Source: CAYNGH01 sp964396845
GTDB taxonomy: Bacteria; Vulcanimicrobiota; JAJTBE01; CAYNGH01
Length of the DNA stretch: 18,275 nucleotides
NCBI GenBank assembly: GCA_964396845.1
Contig: CAYNGH010000058.1
Span: forward strand, 1 to 18,275
Reading direction: 5' to 3'
Made by a program: the position numbers and the translations under genes. Within the stretch, counting starts at the first letter, position 1. Every line of letters starts with the position of its first letter. The notes beneath the pieces are model-generated. The model searched no databases and was not told where the DNA came from. It worked only from the letters and a program-made list of their open reading frames with translations. Below, one piece after another: positions 1-6,867 of the stretch.

Positions 1-82
1 CGGCCAGGGGAATATGACTGGAAGGATAATCCCCTTTACTATCGAATTTCAGGGTATTAATCCATGGAATCGGAGGCTGATA

Positions 83-736
83 ATGAAAAGAACTATTACC
101 TTGATGCTGTTGATGATATTTATGCTCCTGTCTGCCACCATGGCCCATGCCATAGTCACCAAGGTTGCCAAAACCGTCCCTGACTATTCGGGTATGGGGC
201 TGATGTGGGTCAGGGACAACAGGGGCTTCAAGGTGGTCACCATTATGAAGGATTCCCCCCTGGCAGATGTTCTCCAGGTGGGGGATGTGCTTACCACGAT
301 TAACGGCGTTGGAATAACCAGCGCCACCGGTCGCCAGGTGCTGGATATAATGGCAGACAACCCTGGCACCGATGTCCGGCTGGAATATCTCCGGGGCAGT
401 CAGAGGCTTGTGGCAGAGTTCAAAAGCAGGGAGAACGAAATTACTCTCTCCAATATAAAGGTCACATCGATTCCCCTGGGCAAGATAACCATATTCCTGA
501 CGGAGCAGTTCTTCTACAGCAACCTGAACACATCCGACGAGGTTCGTTCCGGTGACATCTTCCTGATATTTGACGGGGACAAGCTGATAGGAATGGCCAG
601 GGTACGGGAAGCATCATATCACCACACCGAGTTGATAATGATAAGATTTTTCAACGATGTGGTCACCAGACACAAGGATCGCTACCGTCTGGTTTATTAC
701 AAGCATGCTCCCATTGCCTACACGCCAGGCAACTGA
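83..736 (+). CDS. Exported PDZ-domain protein
   Basis: A 217-residue protein with an N-terminal signal peptide (about residues 1-23, Lys/Arg then a hydrophobic core and an A-H-A end) that predicts export to the periplasm or cell surface. A single PDZ domain spans about residues 37-114, recognisable from the GMGLMW carboxylate-loop-like start, the hydrophobic 'DSPLADVLQVGDVLTTING' segment and the following helix and strands. No protease domain is attached, so it probably acts as a binding or adaptor module. The remaining 100 residues are strand-rich and I do not recognise them. I chose the ATG at 83 over the upstream ATG at 14 because CGGAGG lies six bases before it and the signal peptide then begins the protein. 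It is co-directional with the giant ankyrin gene, 216 bases away across a hairpin-rich spacer. The PDZ call is firm; the partner is unknown. Confidence 0.8.
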   Translation: MKRTITLMLLMIFMLLSATMAHAIVTKVAKTVPDYSGMGLMWVRDNRGFKVVTIMKDSPLADVLQVGDVLTTINGVGITSATGRQVLDIMADNPGTDVRLEYLRGSQRLVAEFKSRENEITLSNIKVTSIPLGKITIFLTEQFFYSNLNTSDEVRSGDIFLIFDGDKLIGMARVREASYHHTELIMIRFFNDVVTRHKDRYRLVYYKHAPIAYTPGN

Positions 737-952
737 CATATCAGGGCATATGCCAAATTTTTTCGCTCTCATCCATAAGCCTCCGGGGTGTTCATCGAAA
801 ACAGCCTTGGCCCCCGGAGAAATGTATTGCGAAACAGGAATGTATTGTATGACCGGGGCCATCGGCTACCCGGCCCGAAGGGGCAACCCTTCCGGCCCCC
901 GGTTCAAGGGCCGGAAATTTTATTTTGACTGTTGAGAAAAGGCGGGATAAAC
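737..952 (+). other. Structured intergenic leader upstream of the giant ankyrin gene
   Basis: This spacer is rich in complementary GC arms. CTCCGGGG (781-788) pairs with CCCCGGAG (812-819). ACCGGGG (852-858) pairs with CCCCGGT (897-903). GCCC-GAAG-GGGC forms a small hairpin at 873-884. TTCCGGCCC (890-898) pairs with GGGCCGGAA (908-916). The third pairing overlaps the left arm of the last, so the two cannot form together. A 9-bp direct repeat, AATGTATTG, occurs at 821-829 and 839-847. I recognise no known riboswitch class. It could simply be the 3' end of the PDZ transcript, or a regulated leader of the ankyrin gene. Confidence 0.5.
890..926 (+). terminator. Rho-independent terminator-like hairpin
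   Basis: A perfect 9-bp stem (TTCCGGCCC with GGGCCGGAA) and a 9-base loop are followed by ATTTTATTTT. Only 26 bases separate it from the ankyrin start codon at 953, leaving no room for a separate promoter. The ankyrin mRNA must therefore cross this hairpin unless its promoter lies elsewhere. It may end the PDZ transcript, act as an attenuator, or be only partly effective. Confidence 0.6.
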
Positions 953-3900
953 ATGTGGGGTTTGTGGTTTCCTACCGAAAAAACCATGCTGGATGCGGTA
1001 AAGAACAGCGAAACTGAAAAGGTCAAGGAGCTTATCAAGAAAAACAGCCGGTTTGTCAATGCCAGGGACAATATCGGACAGACTCCCCTGCATTATGTCG
1101 CCTGCAGTGGCAAAACCGACATCGCTCAAATGCTCATTGACAACGGCGCCGACATCAACAGTATGGACAAAGCCGGATGGACTCCTCTTCATCTTTCGGC
1201 TCATCTCGGGCATTATGTGGTGGCCCAGCTTTTTATCGACAAGGGCGCCAATGTGAATGTGAGCAACAAGAAGGGACACACCCCGCTTCACCGGGCAGTT
1301 CTGGAGGGCCACAAGCGACTTGTAAAACTGCTGATGGACAACAGCGCGGACATTTATGCCCGGGACAACAACAATCAGTCCCCTCTGAGCCTTGCAAAAC
1401 AGAAGGGTTACAAAAACCTTGTTGATCTTCTGGGTTCAGAAGATGTTCCGGATCTGGGAGGAGCATCCGACAAGGAATCAGCCGGGAAGACTGTTTCCGA
1501 CACCCAGGAAGTGGCAGAGATATCCCTGGCTGCGGATGTAGAAATTATCTATGCCTCCGCCGCAGGGAAGGAGTCCAGAGTCAGGGCGCTTCTCAACAAA
1601 AAACCACGGCTCATCGATTCCAAGGGCCGTTATGGCAACACCCCTCTCCACGAAGCCGCAGTCAAAGGCCATATTGATCTGGTGAAGCTGTTAATATCCA
1701 GAGGTGCCAATGTCAATGCCGCGGACAGCGATGGCAAATCGCCTCTGCACTGGGCCATGGAACAGAACCACCAGGAGGTCATAACCCTTCTCAAGGAAGC
1801 CGGTGCAGTGGATAACCTGCCCCGGGTTGATGAAGAAATGATCCAGGAGGCGATTCTTGACGACACTCCCATAGCACTGGACGGCCAGATGATTCAGGCC
1901 GCTGAAAGAGGAGAGATAGAGCAGGTCAGAAAGCTGATCAAATCCAATCCGGAAGTGATAAAGGCAGAAGACCGCTTCGGCAACAGTCCTTTACACAAGG
2001 CAGTGGAATCAGGTCATCTGGAGATTGTCAGGGCACTGGTGGAAGCGAAGGCTGATGTGGATGTCAAGGGACAGGATCAGCAATCCCCCCTGTTGATGGC
2101 GGCCCGCAACAACAACCTGGACATTGCCAGGATTCTTGTTGAAGCCGGTGCGGATGTCAACACCAGTGATTCAAAGAACAACACTCCGCTGTTCTTTGCA
2201 GAGCTGAAGGGAAACCGGGAGCTTATTGAACTTCTGAAGACAAAGGGTGCCAAAGTTGAGGAGGATGTGTCAGGGCTTGTCATCACCGGGGAGCAGGAAA
2301 AAGCCGAAGGTTCTGATTTGCTTCTTCTGGGAACTGCAGAAGATCAGCAGGCTCAGGAAGAAGACCAGCAGGAAGAAGAAGATCAGGACAAATCTCCCGG
2401 GGATTCAAAGGCCAGAAGAAAAGAGATCATCTATGCATCGGTTTCTGGCAAGACAGGGACTGTAAAAAAACTGCTAAAAGCAGACCCGGATCTGGTCAAT
2501 GCCCGCAGCAGAAATGGAGAAACCCCACTTCACAAGGCTGCGGAAAGGGACAATCTGGAAATTGCCCGGCTATTGATTGAGCACGATGCAGAAATCGACA
2601 GAAAAAGCAAATCCGGGGTCACGGCACTTCAGCTGGCGGTAACAAAATGTTCAGAAAGAGTTGCCCGGCTTCTTGTGGAAAAGGGCGCTGATATAAACCA
2701 GGTGGACAATGATGGACGAACTCTCCTTGCCATCGCCTTGAATGAAAAACATGGCAGTATCGCCAGGCTCCTGATAGACAAGGGAGCCACCCTGGACAAG
2801 GATTCTTCCGGCAGGAGTCCCTTGTTCAATGCAGTTGAAAAAGGCGATATAGAGATGATTCATCTGCTGGCTCAGGCAGGTTTGGATGTAAACGAAAAAG
2901 TTCAGTTCGGCGGAGCAGCTCTTCATTATGCTCCCGATGCAAAGGTTGCCGAAGCATTGGTTCTGGCCGGGGCCACAGTGGACATCACCGACAATGCCGG
3001 GGGCACTCCTCTTCATTATGCCGTTGACAATTCCAATTACCAGCTGGCCCGCATACTGGTGGAGCTGGGCGCCGACATTAACCGTGAAGACAGCAACGGT
3101 TCCTCGCCACTGGGCATCGCCAGGGAGCAGAAGGACAAAACCTTAATTGAAATCCTGGAAAAAACCACTCTCAGGGATAAAGCCGGGCAAGTCAGGGCAG
3201 AGGTGGAATCCCCGCCGGAAATAAAAACCCCGGAAAAAGCACCCCAGATCGAGCCTGAAAAGACAGAAAAAAATATTGAATCCAATAAAGATCAAGGGGA
3301 CACAGCATCTCCCGCTGTTTCAGCTTCTGTCCAGGAACCCGCCGGCAAAGAAACCACTGCCCCGGCATCTTCCGATATTGAAGATGAGGTTCAACCAGAA
3401 GAAAAAGTTGCTGAACTTCCCATGGATGAAGACAAACCCGAATCTTTCCAAGAGCCCCTGCCCCTGGAAATGGAAGAACCCGGAGATGATATTGCAATTT
3501 TGCCCCTGAAAGAAAAAGAGCCGGACAAATCAGCCAAGGCGGAAGATGACGAATCTTTCGAGGAGCCAATGTCCCTGGATGAAGATGATGCTGAAGAAGA
3601 AACTGAAGCTGAGCCTGAGGCCAAAGCTGAAGCTGGCAAGGAAGAAGAACCCTCTGACAATAAAACCCCGGGCCAGGAGGCTCTTCGGGATAAAACCGAT
3701 ACAGGGGAAACAGTGCCAGAAGACACTTCCGATGACTTCTATGAGATCACCATTCCCCCAGGGGAAGAATCAGAAACCGGCATTGCTCCATTTGATCTGA
3801 CAGATACCCTGGAATCCGTGGAAGAAGAAGAGGATGATATCATCGAGGCGGAAATGCCTCTGGAAGTTCCCCTGGAAAGCCCTCGCCTTCGGGTCAAAGA

Positions 3901-6541
3901 ACCTCTCTTGGTCCCGGAGGAGTGTCCCGAAGATCAGCCCCCCCAGAAAGAAGATTCATCCCATGAACCGGCTGAACCGGCTGAAACCCGGATGCCTGAA
4001 GCAGAAGCCGACGCCGAAACCGAGGCCAAAGCCGAAACCGACGCCGACGCCGAAGCCGAAACCGAGGCCGAAACCGAGGCCGAAACCGAAGCTCAGGGAG
4101 AAGTCGGAAAAGATGACACAGAGATTCCATCCGAGGTTCATGAGGAAAAGGCAGTTGATGAACCAGCTGAGCCGGCCCCGGTGGTTCAGGTTTCCGAGCC
4201 TGATCTCCCCAGCCGGGAACAGCTGGAAAAAGCCATCATCAATGGAATCAGTTCATCGAATCATAAAAAGGTGTCAGACCTTCTGTTACAGGACAGAAGC
4301 CTTGTGAAGGCCACCAACAGTTACGGTGACACTCCGATGCATCTGGCAGCTCACAAGGGCGATGCAAAGATGCTCAAACTGCTCATCGAACACGGAGGCG
4401 ACCTGAATGCTTCCAATCACCGGGGACACACTCCCCTGCACTGGGCAGCCCTCAAAAATCATGCCGGGATTGCCGGCACACTGATTGAATCAGGGGCAGA
4501 TCCCCGGCGCATGGATCATTCCGGGGCCACCCCTCTGGGGCTTGCCATATCAGAAAAAAGCCGTGAAGTGGAAAAGATCATCCGGGATGCTATCCAGCCT
4601 CGAATGCCTTCATCGGAACCGGCGGAAAAGAAGATTCCCCGGAAGGCAGAAACCCCTGCAGTGAGCAGAAAAGAGCCTCAAGGTGAAGAGTACTCCAAGG
4701 AGTTGATTTATGCCTCGGGGGGGGGTGACCTGGATAAAGTCAGGGGAATCCTGGAAAAATCACCGGAGCTGGTGAACAGTACCGATCGCTTCAAGGATAC
4801 TCCTCTGCATATGGCCGCAAACCTGGGACATGAAAAAGTGGCCCGGCTTTTGCTGGATTATAATGCGAACCCTGATTCCATCAACCGGAAGGGACAGACC
4901 CCTCTGCACAGGGCTGTTGTTGAAAGCCACGAAGGGCTGGTAAAGGCACTTTTGGAGAAAGGCGCCAATGCCGGCATTCGGGATGAAGACGGCAAGACTC
5001 CCCTGGACCTGGCGGTGGATGAAGAAGATCAGGAAATCATTGATGTCATCAAGGGTTTCGAGAAAAAATCATCCCAGCCCCTGAAACAGAAGACAAAGGA
5101 AGAGAAACCGGAAAAAGAAAAAACCGAAGAAACAGAAGAACCTGAAAGCCGGAAGGTAGTCAAAAAACGGACTGCCCTTTCAGGGAAGAAAGCCGTGGAA
5201 ATGGCCAAGGAAATTCTCCGTTCTTCCCGCCGAGGCAAGCTGGATACTGTGAAGAATCTCCTGAGGGATTATCCCCAGCTGGTCAGCGTCAAGAGCAAGA
5301 AAGGGAATCGTCCTCTTCACAAGGCAGCAGAAAAGGGACACCTGGAGATTGTCCGGGTTCTTCTTGAGAATGGAGCCGATACCAACATAATCAATACCGG
5401 GGGACAGACTCCCCTGCATCTGGCCCTGGAAGGTGGCCACATAGATGTCATCGAACTCCTGGCAGATTATGGGGCCGATGTGAACCAGGTTGACAAATCC
5501 GGACAGACTCCCCTTCACAAGGCGGTGATGGAAGGAAAACCTCAGCTGGTCAAATGTCTTCTGGAAAAAAAGGGAGATCCCGATTTACGGGACGGCGATG
5601 GCTGGACTCCCCTGCACTGGTCAATTTTTGACAGGGATACTGATATTGCGCGGGTTCTCATCGATCATGGAGCTGACATAAATTCCACCGATGGCGACGG
5701 CCAGTCACCCCTGCATCTGGCAGCAATGGAGGGGCGGGATCAGATAGCCCGATTGTTGATTTCCAGAGGTGCAGATATTGAACTGAAAGACAGAAACCAG
5801 ATAACTCCCCTGATAATTGCTCAGGAAGAAGATCAGCAGATGCTGGCAGTTTTTCAGGAAGCCATTGACCAGAAGAAGCCTGCTCCCCCGCGGGAAGAAC
5901 CCCTGGCGCAGGAAAAACCGGAAAAACCTGAGGAAAAGCCCCCGGAGGAACCGGAGCCTGAGATTACCCGGTCCGAGGAGCTTCCTCTGGTGCGGGAGCT
6001 TTTAGAAGCCCATGGAGAGATGGTATCTGCCGAAGGTGAAGCCCCGGAGGTATATTCCATCGAGTCCCCGGAATTGGAAGTCTTCGAGTTTGCAGCATCG
6101 GGGCAGGTGGGAAGGCTGAAGCATCTTCTCTCGGTTCATGAAGAGCTGATGAACAAAGCTGACGAAACAGGGCAACTGCCGATTCACATGGCATCTATCG
6201 AAGGTCAGAGGGAAATTGTAAAATACCTGGTCGGCCTTGGCGCTAAAGTATCCCCTGCAGATATGGACGGCTGGACTCCTCTTCACTGGGCATGTTTCAA
6301 CGGTGACACCGAGATGGCCAAAGTCCTGCTGGAGCTGGGCTCGGATCCCAATTTGCAGGATCTCAGTGGTCAGACTCCCCTGCACTTGGCCGCTGTTGAG
6401 GACAAGGCTGAAGTGGCACGGCTGCTCCTTGAGATGGGCGCTGATCCCAAGGCAAAGGATGAGAAGGGGAAAACTCCCAGGAAAGTAGCTGGCAAAAACA
6501 GTGTTGCCCAGATAATCAAGGAGTTCAAGAAGAAAAAGTGA
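953..6541 (+). CDS. Giant multi-module ankyrin repeat protein (1862 aa)
   Basis: A cytosolic scaffold-type protein with no signal peptide and no membrane segment. By eye it has eight ankyrin modules, roughly at residues 8-165, 196-288, 306-438, 490-742, 1089-1213, 1247-1371, 1413-1642 and 1703-1862, with about 40 repeats in total. Each module opens with the same N-cap pattern (hydrophobic-x-x-A-x-x-G, then V-x-x-LL, P-x-LV, then G-x-TPLH). Modules are joined by charged linkers. The longest, about residues 743-1088, is strongly acidic and contains an Ala-Glu-Thr-Asp repeat. Ankyrin arrays bind proteins, so the likely role is docking several partners; no enzymatic domain is visible. The ATG at 953 has GGCGGG six bases upstream, whereas the in-frame TTG at 932 has no ribosome site. 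A run of nine G at 4717-4725 lies inside the reading frame. The ankyrin call is certain; the partners are unknown. Confidence 0.93.
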   Translation: MWGLWFPTEKTMLDAVKNSETEKVKELIKKNSRFVNARDNIGQTPLHYVACSGKTDIAQMLIDNGADINSMDKAGWTPLHLSAHLGHYVVAQLFIDKGANVNVSNKKGHTPLHRAVLEGHKRLVKLLMDNSADIYARDNNNQSPLSLAKQKGYKNLVDLLGSEDVPDLGGASDKESAGKTVSDTQEVAEISLAADVEIIYASAAGKESRVRALLNKKPRLIDSKGRYGNTPLHEAAVKGHIDLVKLLISRGANVNAADSDGKSPLHWAMEQNHQEVITLLKEAGAVDNLPRVDEEMIQEAILDDTPIALDGQMIQAAERGEIEQVRKLIKSNPEVIKAEDRFGNSPLHKAVESGHLEIVRALVEAKADVDVKGQDQQSPLLMAARNNNLDIARILVEAGADVNTSDSKNNTPLFFAELKGNRELIELLKTKGAKVEEDVSGLVITGEQEKAEGSDLLLLGTAEDQQAQEEDQQEEEDQDKSPGDSKARRKEIIYASVSGKTGTVKKLLKADPDLVNARSRNGETPLHKAAERDNLEIARLLIEHDAEIDRKSKSGVTALQLAVTKCSERVARLLVEKGADINQVDNDGRTLLAIALNEKHGSIARLLIDKGATLDKDSSGRSPLFNAVEKGDIEMIHLLAQAGLDVNEKVQFGGAALHYAPDAKVAEALVLAGATVDITDNAGGTPLHYAVDNSNYQLARILVELGADINREDSNGSSPLGIAREQKDKTLIEILEKTTLRDKAGQVRAEVESPPEIKTPEKAPQIEPEKTEKNIESNKDQGDTASPAVSASVQEPAGKETTAPASSDIEDEVQPEEKVAELPMDEDKPESFQEPLPLEMEEPGDDIAILPLKEKEPDKSAKAEDDESFEEPMSLDEDDAEEETEAEPEAKAEAGKEEEPSDNKTPGQEALRDKTDTGETVPEDTSDDFYEITIPPGEESETGIAPFDLTDTLESVEEEEDDIIEAEMPLEVPLESPRLRVKEPLLVPEECPEDQPPQKEDSSHEPAEPAETRMPEAEADAETEAKAETDADAEAETEAETEAETEAQGEVGKDDTEIPSEVHEEKAVDEPAEPAPVVQVSEPDLPSREQLEKAIINGISSSNHKKVSDLLLQDRSLVKATNSYGDTPMHLAAHKGDAKMLKLLIEHGGDLNASNHRGHTPLHWAALKNHAGIAGTLIESGADPRRMDHSGATPLGLAISEKSREVEKIIRDAIQPRMPSSEPAEKKIPRKAETPAVSRKEPQGEEYSKELIYASGGGDLDKVRGILEKSPELVNSTDRFKDTPLHMAANLGHEKVARLLLDYNANPDSINRKGQTPLHRAVVESHEGLVKALLEKGANAGIRDEDGKTPLDLAVDEEDQEIIDVIKGFEKKSSQPLKQKTKEEKPEKEKTEETEEPESRKVVKKRTALSGKKAVEMAKEILRSSRRGKLDTVKNLLRDYPQLVSVKSKKGNRPLHKAAEKGHLEIVRVLLENGADTNIINTGGQTPLHLALEGGHIDVIELLADYGADVNQVDKSGQTPLHKAVMEGKPQLVKCLLEKKGDPDLRDGDGWTPLHWSIFDRDTDIARVLIDHGADINSTDGDGQSPLHLAAMEGRDQIARLLISRGADIELKDRNQITPLIIAQEEDQQMLAVFQEAIDQKKPAPPREEPLAQEKPEKPEEKPPEEPEPEITRSEELPLVRELLEAHGEMVSAEGEAPEVYSIESPELEVFEFAASGQVGRLKHLLSVHEELMNKADETGQLPIHMASIEGQREIVKYLVGLGAKVSPADMDGWTPLHWACFNGDTEMAKVLLELGSDPNLQDLSGQTPLHLAAVEDKAEVARLLLEMGADPKAKDEKGKTPRKVAGKNSVAQIIKEFKKKK
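4004..4093 (+). repeat. Hexamer-based low-complexity repeat in acidic linker
   Basis: About 90 bases are built from degenerate GCCGAA / ACCGAG / GCCGAC units, encoding an alternating Ala/Thr-Glu/Asp stretch inside the giant ankyrin protein. The unit length is a multiple of three, so copy changes keep the frame. The same repetition opens long false frames rich in Pro-Lys or Arg, which are not genes. Confidence 0.8.
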
Positions 6542-6570
6542 CGGTAAAAATTAACAGAAATCTCAAGATG

Positions 6571-6687
6571 TCATCCAGCGACCCTGAATATTTTCTGTAT
6601 AATCACTTCTATAGCAGTAGTAAAGAGAATGCTGATAATGGTTGACATGGTCAGAATCTCGGCAATGAGGATTCTTTCATCTGCCAT
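6571..6687 (-). CDS. Possible 38-residue single-span membrane peptide
   Basis: A short minus-strand ORF in the gap between the two ankyrin genes. It starts at ATG 6687-6685 and stops with TGA at 6573-6571. The peptide begins MADERILIAEILT, continues with a hydrophobic stretch (about residues 11-30, rich in Ile, Leu, Thr) and ends with a basic tail containing QKIFR. A GGAAGG element lies about ten bases before the start, slightly far for a ribosome site. A hydrophobic helix with an acidic N-terminus and a basic C-terminus is typical of small membrane proteins, but 38 codons can also be open by chance. I do not recognise a family. It runs tail-to-tail with the giant ankyrin gene and head-to-head with the second one. 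Confidence 0.35.
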   Translation of the reverse strand: MADERILIAEILTMSTIISILFTTAIEVIIQKIFRVAG

Positions 6688-6788
6688 GAAATTTCATCCT
6701 TCCGATATAATATTCTATCATGTATATCGGCAGGAATGAGGGATATTAAAAACAGATCCGTTAGGTTTGTAAATATTCAGTCATACGG

Positions 6789-6815
6789 TTGAAAAAAAAT
6801 GATAAATGTTATAAA
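6789..6815 (+). promoter_or_regulatory. Weak candidate promoter for the second ankyrin gene
   Basis: TTGAAA (6789-6794) and TATAAA (6810-6815) each match five of six consensus positions, but the 15-base spacer is short. Transcription would start near 6822, about 46 bases before the ATG at 6868. It is suggestive only. Confidence 0.3.
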
Positions 6816-6867
6816 ACCTGAAAGGGAGAAATATTCCCTGGTTTGACGGTTGAAAGGCGGGATTTAA

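Larger units (their letters stand above)
6542..6867. other. Intergenic region between the two ankyrin genes
   Basis: A 326-base gap. The left part holds the possible small membrane peptide on the minus strand. A perfect TATAAT occurs at 6706-6711 but lacks a good -35 element at the usual spacing. A weak promoter candidate lies at 6789-6815, and a small AGGGA/TCCCT hairpin lies at 6823-6839. The last 26 bases before the ATG resemble the start region of the first ankyrin gene. I see no RNA gene and no convincing terminator for the giant ankyrin gene. Confidence 0.5.

Noticed and set aside
851..916. Resemblance of the minus strand to the 3' part of a cyclic-di-GMP-I riboswitch (GGTAGCCGATGG)
   Set aside because: The element order and the conserved GCAAA portions are missing, and it would point away from the ankyrin gene.
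3834..4307. Pro-Lys-rich and Arg-rich frames around the acidic linker
   Set aside because: They are off-frame readings of the hexamer repeat and carry no domain or ribosome site.
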